In this document: positions 55,182-64,000 of the stretch, one piece after another
Layout: each line of letters begins with the position of its first letter
Position numbering within the stretch: position 1 is the stretch's first letter
Source of the DNA: Chlorobium sp.
GTDB lineage: Bacteria; Bacteroidota; Chlorobiia; Chlorobiales; Chlorobiaceae
Length of the DNA: 64,000 nucleotides
Reading direction: 5' to 3'
Assembly (NCBI GenBank): GCA_005862225.1
Contig: SZXV01000008.1
Span: 29,905 to 93,904 of the forward strand
Position numbers and translations under genes: made by a program
The notes under the pieces: model-generated
Told to the model about the DNA's origin: nothing
Database searches by the model: none
What the model saw: the letters and a program-made list of their open reading frames with translations, nothing else

Positions 55182-56432
55182 ATGGTTACAATACTGGATT
55201 GTGAATTTTATCTGACTGAGATTGTCGGACGACGAATCTATCTGAAAACACTTTCAATCGGCAAGCTTAAAGATTTTGTTATACAGGAGAACGCTGGTAA
55301 AGTCCCGGAAGTGACTCACCTGCTGGTTCACCAGCCTTATGGCGACCCGCTTCTGCTGCTGCCATGGGATAAAATCACCCTGATTTCAAACACTGAAATT
55401 GTTTCGGAAATCACCAGCGCTGATGGCTATGAGCTCAACCCCCTCGATAACCATATTTTTCTGAAAGACTATATTCTTGACAAGAAGATCCTTGATATGG
55501 ATGGCCATGAGGTTGAAATAGTCTATGATGTCAAGCTTTTGTTTCAGAATGAACGGCTTTTTGTTACTGATGTAGATTTCAACCGGTTCCGTATTCTGAG
55601 ACGCATGGGGTTTAAAAAACTTGCAAATCATCTTGCCAAATACAAAGAGGGCTCCAGTATCTCCTGGCTCTATGTGCAGCCGTTACCGGAAACTCTTGGC
55701 AGTTTTGAAGGCAATGTCAAGCTCAATGTCCTCAAGGAAAACATCAACGACATCCACCCTGTCGATCTGGCAGATATTCTCGAGGAGCTGGACGGCAGCC
55801 AGCGTATGGCCGTATTCAATCAAATAGAACCTGAACTTGCTTCAGATACTCTTGAAGAAGTCGAGCCGAGAGTTCAGCGTGAGCTTATCCGCTCAATGGA
55901 AAAAGAGCGGGCTGCCGAACTGATCAACGACATGAGTCCTGCACAGGTTGCCGGAATACTTTCAGTTTTGCCAGCCTCTGAAGCTGATGAGATTATCGAG
56001 TTTGTCGATAGTGAAAACAAGCAGAGAGTGCAGCAGATCATTGATCAGAATGATGAAAATATCATGCTCTATTCGACGCAGCAGGTGATCAAACGCCCTG
56101 TTGATACGATGGTTAAAGAGGTGATCGATAATTTTCGGGAAGTAGCCGGTGATATGGACGTCATTATGTATGTCTATGTTGTGAGTGCAGAAAATATCTT
56201 GCAGGGAGTTGTTGATATCAGGGAGTTGATTGCCGCTGAACCTGAGCAGACACTTGGCGAGATTATGACCGACAACCTCATCACCCTCAGTGCGAATGAA
56301 ACCCTGCAGGATGGATTTAATATGTTTGAGCGTTACTCCTTCCGTGCTATCCCCATAATCGATGAGAGTGATCAATTGCTTGGTGTTGTTTCTTACCATG
56401 ATATCAAGGGAATCAAACCTCGATTGGATTAA
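55182..56432 (+). CDS. MgtE N-domain and CBS-domain soluble protein
   Basis: 416 residues, no membrane segment. An N-terminal PRC-barrel-like region comes first (about 1-140, VTILDCEFYLTEIVGRRIYL). The MgtE intracellular superhelical N-domain follows (about 185-300, INDIHPVDLADILEELDGSQ, ELINDMSPAQVAGILSVLPA), and then a CBS pair (about 305-410, GEIMTDNLITLSANETLQDG, FERYSFRAIPIIDESDQLLG). In MgtE these domains gate the pore by sensing Mg2+. Here the pore is absent but an NRAMP gene lies next door, so it may gate that transporter. Confidence 0.85.
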   Translation: MVTILDCEFYLTEIVGRRIYLKTLSIGKLKDFVIQENAGKVPEVTHLLVHQPYGDPLLLLPWDKITLISNTEIVSEITSADGYELNPLDNHIFLKDYILDKKILDMDGHEVEIVYDVKLLFQNERLFVTDVDFNRFRILRRMGFKKLANHLAKYKEGSSISWLYVQPLPETLGSFEGNVKLNVLKENINDIHPVDLADILEELDGSQRMAVFNQIEPELASDTLEEVEPRVQRELIRSMEKERAAELINDMSPAQVAGILSVLPASEADEIIEFVDSENKQRVQQIIDQNDENIMLYSTQQVIKRPVDTMVKEVIDNFREVAGDMDVIMYVYVVSAENILQGVVDIRELIAAEPEQTLGEIMTDNLITLSANETLQDGFNMFERYSFRAIPIIDESDQLLGVVSYHDIKGIKPRLD

Positions 56433-56686
56433 TTCTGAAGTTTTTATTTCAACCATCTTAAGAGCGCGCTGGCAATGGGAAAAAAGCTTCCTTCTTGATA
56501 ACCAATAGCAACTATTTTATAGGGCTTAACACTCCTGATATTGATGAAACGGATCCTTGGCAGTTCAAGAACTCTGGACAGAACCTGCTGAAATCAGTAA
56601 TATTTGAATGATATATGATAGGACAAAACATGAACATAGAGTGCAATGATGTCATGCAATAATGAAGTTTTTCTGGCATGCAAACC

Positions 56687-56840
56687 AATTAAGCGAAAGT
56701 GCCCATAGCAAAAAAATCAAAAAATGAGGAAGTATCAGCACCGGAGTAAGGCGAAACCGCTACATTACCTGAACAGCAAGAAAAAAATATCAGGGTCGAG
56801 GTTATTCGTATACTGAACGCTAATAACTGGAACGCGATGT
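56687..56840 (+). pseudogene. Decayed duplicate of the DUF2934 gene
   Basis: AATTAAGCGAAAGTGCCC then ATAGCAAAAAAATCAAAAAA aligns with the start of the gene at 52888 (AATTAACCGAGAGCACCTG, GTGGCAAAAAAATCAAAAAA). The frame reads AKKSKNEEVSAPE, a TAA, then GETATLPEQQEKNIRVEVI. The start codon is ATA and there is an internal stop, so it is dead. The rest of 56433-56964 shows no gene. A GCACTTCAG/CTGAAGTGC inverted pair lies near 56883-56948. Confidence 0.75.
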
Positions 56841-56964
56841 ATCTGGATCGTGTATAGCGTAACCACCTAAAGACAAATCGGAGCACTTCAGAGCACTCAG
56901 ACATTTACCGTTTCCTTAGCGTACGATTTTTTCCATTTTCTGAAGTGCCCACCACTTGGCACAA

Positions 56965-57651
56965 TCACTCTTTGAGCGATTGTATAAGCTTTTCATAAAA
57001 CCCACTCTTATGGCGAACTATTTCACCTGTCACGAGATAAATGACTTCATGGGCAATTCTTGAAGCATGGTCAGCCATACGTTCAATATATCTTGAGATA
57101 CTCAATGCCGCGATGAGCTGCTCAACATCAGAATCAGGGCTTTTCATTAAAGTGGTCACCTTTTTAAAGACTGAACGATGCATCACATCAATCTCTTCAT
57201 CAAGGGCACATACCTGATCGGCGAGCATACGGTCTTTTAAGGTAAATGCCTCAATCGACTTTTTAATCATCTCGGCAGCATGCATACCCATGTCCTCAAA
57301 GGCAAAAAAGTCGAGAGTATCTGAACTAATATCCGGCATGCGTTCGATAATATGAACCACCAAATCGCCAATACGCTCCAAGTCATCATTGATCTTGATA
57401 ATAGTGACAATTGTTCGTAGATCCCTTGCTACGGGTTGCTGAAGAGCAAGAAATGCCAGACAGCGCTCTTCAAGATTAACCTCAGCCATATCAATTTCAC
57501 GATCGACAAATCTGATCTGGCGAGCACTTTGCTCATTCTGAAACTTCACCGCATGAAGGGCATTAAACAAATTTTCAACGACTTTGTCGGAGAGTTGGAT
57601 AAGAACCTGCGAAAGTTCTTGTATAAGCACATGAACCGGACGTGATGACAT
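56965..57651 (-). CDS. phoU: Phosphate transport regulator PhoU (copy 2, pst operon)
   Basis: 228-residue PhoU with matched helical repeats: FVDREIDMAEVNLEERCLAF (first metal motif), CALDEEIDVMHRSVFKKVTT (second), RDLRTIVTIIKINDDLERIG and SISRYIERMADHASRIAHEV. It negatively regulates PstSCAB and the PhoR kinase by family knowledge. Last gene of the pst operon, starting 18 bases after the pstB stop. Close paralogue of the gene at 50463. Confidence 0.93.
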   Translation of the reverse strand: MSSRPVHVLIQELSQVLIQLSDKVVENLFNALHAVKFQNEQSARQIRFVDREIDMAEVNLEERCLAFLALQQPVARDLRTIVTIIKINDDLERIGDLVVHIIERMPDISSDTLDFFAFEDMGMHAAEMIKKSIEAFTLKDRMLADQVCALDEEIDVMHRSVFKKVTTLMKSPDSDVEQLIAALSISRYIERMADHASRIAHEVIYLVTGEIVRHKSGFYEKLIQSLKE

Positions 57652-57669
57652 ATTGTTGCTGTAGTTTCG

Positions 57670-58530
57670 TTAGCTGAATCTTCCGGTGATATAATCTTCT
57701 GTTATCGAGTCTTTCGGATTGGTGAAAAGCTGCGCAGTCGGCGCCTGTTCAACCAAAATTCCTTCATAAAAAAACATGGTAGAGTCAGATACACGTGATG
57801 CCTGCTGCATATTGTGCGTAACAATCATGATAGTATAACTTCCTCTCAAATCCTGAATAAGATCTTCAATTTTTGCGGTGGCTTTGGGATCAAGAGCGGA
57901 GGTGGGCTCGTCAAGCAGGAGAACCTCAGGCTCAACCGCAAGGGTCCGGGCAACACAGAGCCTCTGCTGCTGCCCTCCACTTAAACCAAGTGCATTCTTG
58001 TCAAGACGGTCACAGACTTCATCCCATATTGCAGCTTTTCTCAAGCTGCGCTCAACAATTTCCATCAGTTTTTTCTTGTCGTTCACACCGTGCAGACGGG
58101 GCCCGTAGGCAATATTGTCAAAAATGGATTTTGGAAACGGGTTTGGTTTCTGAAAGACCATGCCGACTTTCTTGCGAAGCAGCACTTCGTCAGTAAATTT
58201 CCCATAGATGTCTTCCCCGTCAAACAGCAGTGCGCCAGTTGTATGACAGCTTGGAATAAGGTCATTCATTCGATTTATTGCACGTAAAAAAGTACTCTTG
58301 CCACAGCCGCTCGGACCAATAATAGCGGTAACATATTTTGAGAGAATATCGGCGCTGACCTTCTTTACAGCTTCGAATTCACCATAGTAGATGGAAAACT
58401 CCTTGGCAGCGATATGAGCGTTTCCTCCTCCGGTTATTGTGCTGCGTTGAGGCGGAAGATAGATTTCACGTGTTGATTTCTGTCCTGGCACACTCTCTGA
58501 AGTTTTTCTCATATCAGTTGTCATGAGCAT
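57670..58530 (-). CDS. pstB: Phosphate ABC transporter ATP-binding protein PstB
   Basis: 286 residues. Walker [22 protein letters not shown]-loop [20 protein letters not shown], signature [18 protein letters not shown], Walker [21 protein letters not shown] and [20 protein letters not shown]. The MNDLIPSC after Walker A is the PstB hallmark. It has a 30-residue N-terminal extension. Sits six bases after the pstA stop. Confidence 0.96.
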   Translation of the reverse strand: MLMTTDMRKTSESVPGQKSTREIYLPPQRSTITGGGNAHIAAKEFSIYYGEFEAVKKVSADILSKYVTAIIGPSGCGKSTFLRAINRMNDLIPSCHTTGALLFDGEDIYGKFTDEVLLRKKVGMVFQKPNPFPKSIFDNIAYGPRLHGVNDKKKLMEIVERSLRKAAIWDEVCDRLDKNALGLSGGQQQRLCVARTLAVEPEVLLLDEPTSALDPKATAKIEDLIQDLRGSYTIMIVTHNMQQASRVSDSTMFFYEGILVEQAPTAQLFTNPKDSITEDYITGRFS

Positions 58531-58536
58531 TAGTTG

Positions 58537-59883
58537 TTAGCATTTTAATTTTTTCGATATACGAGCCCGCAGAACAATTGCTGACAAGTTCAGCAACAGC
58601 ACAATCGTGACAAGAGCAAGCACCATACCATATTGAACATGGCGAAGTTGAGCTGCCGCTTCATGTTCGCTGGCAAGATTATAAATGTTCCATGAAAGAG
58701 CTGGCGTCGGAGAGGAAAAAACATCAGCAAGACCTATAGCTGAACCGACGCTGACCGCCGCTGTGAAGATAATCGGAGCTGTTTCGCCTGCAGCCCTGCC
58801 AAGACTTATAACTCCTCCTGTCAGGATCCCGGGAAGCGCTGCAGGAAGAATAACGGTCGCAATAGTATTCCATTTGCTGGAACCAAGGCTGAGCGATGCC
58901 TCTCTGTAGGTTTTAGGCACAGCAAGAATGGCCTCTTCGGCTGCACGGATAATGGTCGGAAGAATCATAATAGCCAGCGTCAGTGCACCGGCAATAACAC
59001 TTTTTGATTCAGAAACTTTCATGGTATTGATAAAAAAAGCAAGTCCAAACATACCAAAAACAATACTCGGAACACCAGCAAGAGTGCTGTTGGCACTGCG
59101 CAGCATACTGTTTAAAAACCCCGGCTTGGCATATTCTGTAAAATAAACCGCAGCAACAACACCGAGAGGAAAAGCAAAAAGCATTGCACCAATAGCAAGA
59201 AAAAAGGTACCCTGAATTTCAGGCCATATTCCCCCGAAAAAGTGCGAATCAACAGAACTGTCGGTGATAAATCCCCAATAGAAGGTAAACTCGGGATGGA
59301 GCATGTTCTCAAGATTTTCCTTGACATAAGGAAAAAGCCTGGCAAGAGAGGTGCCCTCAAAGCTAATGGCACGGCTTACAAAGAACTCCTTGCTCATCAC
59401 ACTGGAATTGGAATTATCCCACTTTGACTCATAGAGCAGGTCATGCAACTTTTCCTCCGCTTTCTCCCATCGGGTCTGCCCGTATTTAAACCTTGTCAGC
59501 ATCGGCTCAGGATCACCCGGAAGGGGACCAAGCAGTGCCCTCAGTGCGGATTGTACTTGAGCATATTTCGCCGTGTATTCCGTTTTTTTTTCTGGCGCCA
59601 TCGTTTCAAGTTCCGCCTCAAAACCGGTAAGCATATCGTATACTTTCGCCCGGTATCGATCTGTTGATGCAACCTCACTGTCAAGATTCTGACTGTCTCC
59701 CCTCTTGAATTCAGCATGTAACATTTTGCGGTGTTCAACCGTACCGGTAAAAAATACAGCTCCAATACCATTGTAAACTATCGGAACCACAACAATCATC
59801 AGGGCCAAAGCCATGACAACGATAGAGCCAATACCAACAGCGGTAAATGAACGATCAAGTATCTTTCTGGTTCCGATATTCAT
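58537..59883 (-). CDS. pstA: Phosphate ABC transporter permease PstA, with extended periplasmic domain
   Basis: 448 residues, longer than E. coli PstA (about 296). After TM1 (VVMALALMIVVVPIVYNGIG) comes a roughly 170-residue periplasmic insert (DUF3333-like). The permease core follows: FFLAIGAMLFAFPLGVVAAV, the EAA loop EEAILAVPKTYREASLSLGS and LPAALPGILTGGVISLGRAA. Starts 24 bases after pstC. Confidence 0.93.
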   Translation of the reverse strand: MNIGTRKILDRSFTAVGIGSIVVMALALMIVVVPIVYNGIGAVFFTGTVEHRKMLHAEFKRGDSQNLDSEVASTDRYRAKVYDMLTGFEAELETMAPEKKTEYTAKYAQVQSALRALLGPLPGDPEPMLTRFKYGQTRWEKAEEKLHDLLYESKWDNSNSSVMSKEFFVSRAISFEGTSLARLFPYVKENLENMLHPEFTFYWGFITDSSVDSHFFGGIWPEIQGTFFLAIGAMLFAFPLGVVAAVYFTEYAKPGFLNSMLRSANSTLAGVPSIVFGMFGLAFFINTMKVSESKSVIAGALTLAIMILPTIIRAAEEAILAVPKTYREASLSLGSSKWNTIATVILPAALPGILTGGVISLGRAAGETAPIIFTAAVSVGSAIGLADVFSSPTPALSWNIYNLASEHEAAAQLRHVQYGMVLALVTIVLLLNLSAIVLRARISKKLKC

Positions 59884-59907
59884 AACAAAGTATTTTATGG
59901 GGAGATA

Positions 59908-61071
59908 TTACTGCCCGGACAGAATTTTACGTTGGCGAACCACAATTCTCTCACTGACAAGATTGCTGATAAAGCTGATAATCAAGAGCAGCAGACCCAT
60001 GGCAAACAGCACATGAAAACGGGCAGATCCAGTCACTTGGTCGGCTTCGCCCATATCACCGGCAATGGTAGCCGTCAGGGTACGGATTGCCTCAAGGTAG
60101 TTGAACCATGGCTCGGGAATATGAGAAGAGTTGCCCGAAGCCATCCAGACCACCATCGTTTCACCGAGAGCCCGCATAATACCAAGAATAACCGCCGCAA
60201 GAATGCCGCTGCTTGCTGCAGGAAGAATTGTTTTAATAATCGTTTCTGCTCTTGTGGCTCCAAGCGCATAACTGCCCTCACGAATGTCGCGCCCGACAGC
60301 CTGAAGAGCATCTTCAGAAACACTGACAATAGTCGGCAGTGCCATAAAGCTCAGTATAATAGAAACATTCAGTGCGTTGGTACCGGTCAGAATCTGGATA
60401 CCATTCAGCACAGCACCAACCTTGAACAAGAGAAAAATCGAGAAGAAGCCCAGAACAATCAACCACATCCAGTGCCGTTTCTCACGACGCTTCTCATCCT
60501 TGATATTCGCTGTCAAGAGATCAGAAATGACAATCACAGAAAGCAGCAGAAAAGGTGAGACGAGAATCCACCAGGCCCACATCAGCAATGGACCACCATG
60601 ATCCTGCATAAGTGGAGCCAGCACAACAAGTGCAAAAAAACCAAATGCCACTGAAGGAATTGCTGCAAGCATTTCAATGACCGGTTTTGCATACTGTCGA
60701 ATCGAAAAAGGGAGGATATCGCTGAGGCAGATTGCGGCGGCAACCCCCATGGGCACAGCAATCATCGCAGAACCGAGTGTCACCATCAAACTGCCGTAGA
60801 TAATGGCAAGAGCACCAAACTCACCCGGCTCATCGGCTGGATACCAGTTCGTGCTGGTAAAAAATTCGCTGAATCCGCGGATCTGGAAAAAAGGAATAGC
60901 ATCGCGTGCCACGAAATAGAAGATAAAAAGGACAACCACGGCCACAAAAAATGCTACCGAAAAGAGCATCCCTTCTCCGGTTGTTTTGGCAACCTTCTGC
61001 AAGGTGCGTTTGCGAGCGCTTACCACAAAGGCATTTGAACGGTTGCGCTCCCCTTCACTCTCTCCAGTCAT
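59908..61071 (-). CDS. pstC: Phosphate ABC transporter permease PstC
   Basis: 387 residues, six predicted helices. A cytoplasmic N-terminus leads into TM1 LFSVAFFVAVVVLFIFYFVA. Then come FGALAIIYGSLMVTLGSAMI, VIEMLAAIPSVAFGFFALVV, the EAA loop EDALQAVGRDIREGSYALGA and AVILGIMRALGETMVVWMAS. An insertion between helices (about 170-215) is larger than in E. coli. It follows pstS after about 200 bases without a gene. Confidence 0.94.
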   Translation of the reverse strand: MTGESEGERNRSNAFVVSARKRTLQKVAKTTGEGMLFSVAFFVAVVVLFIFYFVARDAIPFFQIRGFSEFFTSTNWYPADEPGEFGALAIIYGSLMVTLGSAMIAVPMGVAAAICLSDILPFSIRQYAKPVIEMLAAIPSVAFGFFALVVLAPLMQDHGGPLLMWAWWILVSPFLLLSVIVISDLLTANIKDEKRREKRHWMWLIVLGFFSIFLLFKVGAVLNGIQILTGTNALNVSIILSFMALPTIVSVSEDALQAVGRDIREGSYALGATRAETIIKTILPAASSGILAAVILGIMRALGETMVVWMASGNSSHIPEPWFNYLEAIRTLTATIAGDMGEADQVTGSARFHVLFAMGLLLLIISFISNLVSERIVVRQRKILSGQ

Positions 61072-61279
61072 AGTTTTGAATGATTTCTTTAATCAATTAC
61101 CAGCTTCCTTCAGCATCACCGTGACTTAATTTTATGATGCTAATCTATGGGCTTTCAGAATAGAAACCAACAACGCTTATGTTACAAGTATGAAACATTT
61201 GATAATAAAATAGAAAAACAAAAACCAGCACATTGGTCAACCAGTTTTGTAAATATATCATGGCTTTAAGGGAAAAATC

Positions 61280-62104
61280 TCAACGGCTCACTAAACCAAG
61301 CTCCGTGATCATCCCTTTCCCTTCCGGAGTATTCGGCAAATCAATAAACTGCTTGACGAGCCCTGACGGCTGGCCATTGGTATACAAATAGAGCGGTCTC
61401 GTTACCTTGTAGGCGCCATTTTTCACAGTCTTCTCATTTGGCACAACACCGTTAACGGCAATCACTTTAACCGAACTATCCACAAATCCAAGACTAAGAA
61501 AGCCGATCGAAGAAAGAGTTGTACTTACGCGGTTTTTTACAGCGCCATTGCTTGACTGCGTTTCCGAATTTCCTGTGATACGCATCCTTTTGCCTGTAAC
61601 CAGCTCCTTGAAAGACTCCTGCGTGCCGCTGTTTGATTCGCGCTGAATAACAACAATTCGGGCATTGGCTCCACCAACCTCTTTCCAGTTCCTTATCGTA
61701 CCCTGGTAGATACTTCTGATCTGGGATATTGAAAGGGAGCGAACAGGGTTTGCCGGATGAATGACCATAGCAAGACCGTCAAAAGCGATAACATGCGCAA
61801 CAGGATTGACTCCCTTTTTTCTGGCTGCTGCTATTTCAGCCTCTTTCATGGCACGCGACATGGTTGCAATCGTGCATGAACTGTTAATCAGACTTTTGGC
61901 GCCATTACCACTTCCCGACTCGCTCACCGTCACACGGACGCCATATTTTTTGGTGAAATAGATAGCGAAAGACTTGGCGACAGGACCAACGGTCGTAGAC
62001 CCGTCCAATACAATTGTCTTCACCGCCGCATCTGCCGTTTCTGAGACGGCAAAAACAATAAGAAATAACAGCAAAAGAAGTCTTTGTATCATGGTTGAGC
62101 CCAT
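61280..62104 (-). CDS. pstS: Phosphate-binding periplasmic protein PstS
   Basis: Periplasmic phosphate receptor of about 274 residues. Signal peptide RLLLLLFLIVFAVSETADA. Mature start VKTIVLDGSTTVGPVAKSFA with the phosphate-binding S-T-T loop, then VTVSESGSGNGAKSLINSSC, and VIQRESNSGTQESFKELVTG, which supplies the Arg and Ser ligands. TTG 62119 opens the frame, but ATG 62104 gives a normal signal peptide. First gene of pstSCAB-phoU. A 208-base gap separates it from pstC. Confidence 0.93.
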   Translation of the reverse strand: MGSTMIQRLLLLLFLIVFAVSETADAAVKTIVLDGSTTVGPVAKSFAIYFTKKYGVRVTVSESGSGNGAKSLINSSCTIATMSRAMKEAEIAAARKKGVNPVAHVIAFDGLAMVIHPANPVRSLSISQIRSIYQGTIRNWKEVGGANARIVVIQRESNSGTQESFKELVTGKRMRITGNSETQSSNGAVKNRVSTTLSSIGFLSLGFVDSSVKVIAVNGVVPNEKTVKNGAYKVTRPLYLYTNGQPSGLVKQFIDLPNTPEGKGMITELGLVSR

Positions 62105-62338
62105 TTTTTTGTATTTCAAGCAAGATAAGCAGCTATCGGATAACTTTGAAATACAATCCCCTTTGATTGTTCTAACAACGTTTTCTGTTGGTATCTATAA
62201 CTTTATTTTATTAATTTACTTTAAATTTGGCGAGTAATGGAGGCCAGAGGTTATTTGGCGATTGTTCGCTACTCTGAACAATGCAGCAATCAACTGTGAC
62301 AACATTATATTTTTCCATAACCCTAAATAATAAGAACC

Positions 62339-62563
62339 ATGGCAAACGAAACAAATGATTTCTCTTGCGCTCTCAATAACCTTCTTGATACTGCTGGTAA
62401 ACTTGCCCAGCAGCAGCTTGATCTTGTCAGCAGCGGAGTCAAGGCAGCTACTTCTATTGTTGAGCCACTTGCAAAAACAGCTATCGATCTTGTAGGAAGT
62501 GCATCTAACACTCTTGGACAAGTATTGCAGAGCGTTTCATCAGCAATTGCTCCAAAAAAGTAA
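62339..62563 (+). CDS. Chlorosome envelope protein, CsmB/CsmF family
   Basis: 74-residue protein that sits in the lipid monolayer coat of chlorosomes, the BChl antenna of green sulfur bacteria. An amphipathic, Ala/Leu-rich chain: NNLLDTAGKLAQQQLDLVSS, KAATSIVEPLAKTAIDLVGS, LGQVLQSVSSAIAPKK. The VEPxxKTA and C-terminal APKK match CsmB/CsmF. I cannot tell CsmB from CsmF by eye. A strong terminator follows, so it is transcribed alone. Best taxonomic marker of the window. Confidence 0.85.
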   Translation: MANETNDFSCALNNLLDTAGKLAQQQLDLVSSGVKAATSIVEPLAKTAIDLVGSASNTLGQVLQSVSSAIAPKK

Positions 62564-62585
62564 GCTCCTGACCTGTAAAGTCAAA

Positions 62586-62620
62586 AGCACCCTATGCTCC
62601 TTGCATGGGGTGCTTTTTTT
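62586..62620 (+). terminator. Terminator after the chlorosome gene
   Basis: 12-bp stem AGCACCCTATGC (62586-62597) / GCATGGGGTGCT (62603-62614) with one G-T pair, a TCCTT loop and seven T. Overlaps the longest possible start of the next gene, so that gene must start downstream. Confidence 0.9.
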
Positions 62621-62665
62621 ATGCCGCCGTCATCGGTGAACAAGTTCCCAATTCAAAACCAGAGA

Positions 62666-63355
62666 ATGACCCTCATGACCTGCAATGCTGTTATCTTCGA
62701 CCTTGACGGAACCCTGCTTGACACTCTCCAGGATGTTGCAAATACAATGAATACCGTGCTGGCGGAGCACAATTATCCCACCCATACGATTGATGAGTGC
62801 CGTTTTCTTGTAGGGCACGGTATGAGAGAACTGGTCAGACAAGCACTTCCTGAAGGAGTGGGTACACCTGAAACCATTGACCGTCTCATGCCAGAATTTA
62901 TTGCTCACTACGCCGACAACTGGAACATTAATTCACGACCATATCCCGGCATCAGCTCAATGCTCGACAGTCTTGCAGAAAAGAGAATAAAAATGGCTAT
63001 TCTCTCGAACAAAGCTGATCAGTTCACCCAACTCTGTGCAGAATATCTGCTTAAGGAATGGAAATTTGACGTTGTCATGGGTCATCACAGCGGCATAGCC
63101 CACAAACCAGACCCGGAAGGAGCCCTGCTTGTCGCTCAGATGCTCGGAGAAAAACCATCTTCTATTCTTTACGTCGGAGACAGTGGCATAGACATGCTGA
63201 CAGCAACAAGAGCAGGGATGTTCCCACTCGGAGTACTCTGGGGATTCAGACCAGAATGCGAACTTGTTGAGTTTGGAGCAAAAGCGCTGGTTCAGCACCC
63301 TGAAGAGATTATCAAAAAGTACTTCGTATCATCATTGAAAAGAGCAGGTTTTTGA
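62666..63355 (+). CDS. HAD-family phosphatase, phosphoglycolate-phosphatase-like
   Basis: About 229 residues. HAD motif I FDLDGTLLDTLQDVANTMNT, cap domain HGMRELVRQALPEGVGTPET, motif II KMAILSNKADQFTQ, motif III Lys in VVMGHHSGIAHKPDPEGALL, motif IV YVGDSGIDMLTATRAGMFPL. This fits Gph-type phosphoglycolate phosphatases, although broad-specificity HADs look alike. ATG 62666 or 62675 is the start: the 62594 start lies inside the terminator. Confidence 0.85.
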   Translation: MTLMTCNAVIFDLDGTLLDTLQDVANTMNTVLAEHNYPTHTIDECRFLVGHGMRELVRQALPEGVGTPETIDRLMPEFIAHYADNWNINSRPYPGISSMLDSLAEKRIKMAILSNKADQFTQLCAEYLLKEWKFDVVMGHHSGIAHKPDPEGALLVAQMLGEKPSSILYVGDSGIDMLTATRAGMFPLGVLWGFRPECELVEFGAKALVQHPEEIIKKYFVSSLKRAGF

Positions 63356-63496
63356 TGCGGAATTTATGACTCAACCGATCATGTTAAATTTTTAGTATTT
63401 GCACAAAAACCCACAGTTAGAAGAGATCGTTTTCAAGATCTGTGTAATTGATGATGATCTTAAGAGTTGTTTTGGAAAATTTAAAACAAGGTTTAC

Positions 63497-64000
63497 ATGA
63501 GTGTATTTCATAATACCCAGCAGAACCGTATGATTCACGGGCAGACAGCACCGGATTTTCTTGATCCTTCGTTAGAATGGCGTCGGATTTTTGCGGAACT
63601 CTGGGGAACATTTCTTCTTGTTCTCACCGCAGCAGGCGGCGGGGTTGTTGCAGCAGTGAGTTCTGGTGAAGTCACTCATGCCATGACAGTTGTTGCACCG
63701 GGACTTATGGTCATGGCCATAATCTATTTTATGGGAACAGTAAGCGGGGCTCACCTGAATCCAGCAGTAACTCTTGCATTTGCCGTGCGACGTAACTTTC
63801 CGTGGAAAAGGGTGCCTGCATATCTTGCCGCACAAATCGCTGGATCCATAATGGCTGTTTATTTTCTTAAATCACTTTTCGGTACTGCAGGTCATCTTGG
63901 TGCGACGATTCCGGGTGCGGGATTTGGTGACTTGAAGGCGTTCGCCATAGAAATTGTACTGACGGCAGGACTGGTAAATACGATTCTTGGTACGGCCTCT
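63497..64000 (+). CDS. Aquaporin/glycerol-facilitator family (MIP) protein, partial
   Basis: 168 residues before the window ends. Reads MSVFHNTQQNRMIHGQ, then helix 1 IFAELWGTFLLVLTAAGGGV and helix 2 MTVVAPGLMVMAIIYFMGTV. The first NPA motif lies in SGAHLNPAVTLAFAVRRNFP and helix 3 starts VPAYLAAQIAGSIMAVYFLK. The second NPA lies beyond the window. Water or small-solute channel; an N-terminal extension of about 25 residues precedes helix 1. Confidence 0.9.
   Translation, partial: MSVFHNTQQNRMIHGQTAPDFLDPSLEWRRIFAELWGTFLLVLTAAGGGVVAAVSSGEVTHAMTVVAPGLMVMAIIYFMGTVSGAHLNPAVTLAFAVRRNFPWKRVPAYLAAQIAGSIMAVYFLKSLFGTAGHLGATIPGAGFGDLKAFAIEIVLTAGLVNTILGTAS

Noticed and set aside
61080..61279. Pho box in the pstS-pstC gap or upstream of pstS
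   Set aside because: No convincing pair of direct repeats could be read. The gap is AT-rich and no reliable consensus for this phylum is known to me.

Overview
The window looks like the chromosome of a green sulfur bacterium (Chlorobiaceae). The main clue is a 74-residue chlorosome envelope protein of the CsmB/CsmF family at 62339-62563. The rest fits: a Gram-negative cell (LpxD, TolC- and RND-type export), an anaerobe-style pyruvoyl arginine decarboxylase, and moderate GC with TTG/GTG starts. No species is claimed.

Layout. 1-2994: panB (cut by the window edge) and a lipoate/octanoyl ligase on the minus strand, divergent from ddl and a TPR gene. 3085-8955: a five-gene export operon (TolC, MacA-like adaptor, MacB-type ATPase, two FtsX/MacB permeases), followed by an OmpA remnant. 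9273-14835: a small SnoaL-like protein, a solitary Nif11 leader-like protein, lpxD, prs, rplY, an OppC-type permease and a conserved hypothetical gene. 15069-16770: arsM with a frameshifted N-terminus, divergent from a TetR regulator with palindromes between them. 16824-26761: comEC, metF, lysA, rpmG, tRNA-Leu(CAG), a zinc-ribbon coiled-coil protein, the RNase P RNA and a 1209-residue FAD/Fe-S oxidoreductase.

26999-37023 is an accessory island for defence and addiction. It holds an orphan HigA-like antitoxin, a single-chain Type ISP restriction-modification enzyme with a C-terminal frameshift, a pentapeptide-TIR protein, a DUF3800 protein, an XRE antitoxin, vapB with a frameshifted vapC, a decayed second TIR tail carrying a REP-like hairpin, a nonsense-mutated addiction-module antitoxin, and an intact yefM-yoeB pair. 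Several modules are broken in different ways, so the island appears to be decaying.

37055-51720: a lipoprotein, a secreted cupin, an alpha/beta hydrolase, an SDR, a DnaQ-type exonuclease next to a DUF3127 protein with an SSB-like tail, a glycosyltransferase, an oxidase-like membrane protein with a DoxX protein, an RND pump with its adaptor, a PhoU-like protein, a 14-repeat LRR protein, phoU and pdaD. 51721-53709 is gene-poor. It contains a badly decayed pyruvate-kinase-like pseudogene and a DUF2934 gene whose broken duplicate lies at about 56.7 kb. 53710-56432 is an NRAMP-type transporter, a one-helix protein and a soluble MgtE_N-CBS protein, plausibly one divalent-cation uptake unit. 56965-62104 is the complete high-affinity phosphate system, transcribed pstS-pstC-pstA-pstB-phoU. 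The window ends with the chlorosome gene, a HAD phosphatase and a truncated aquaporin-family gene.

Starts, frames and motifs were read by eye. Family names rest on motif recognition without database searches.
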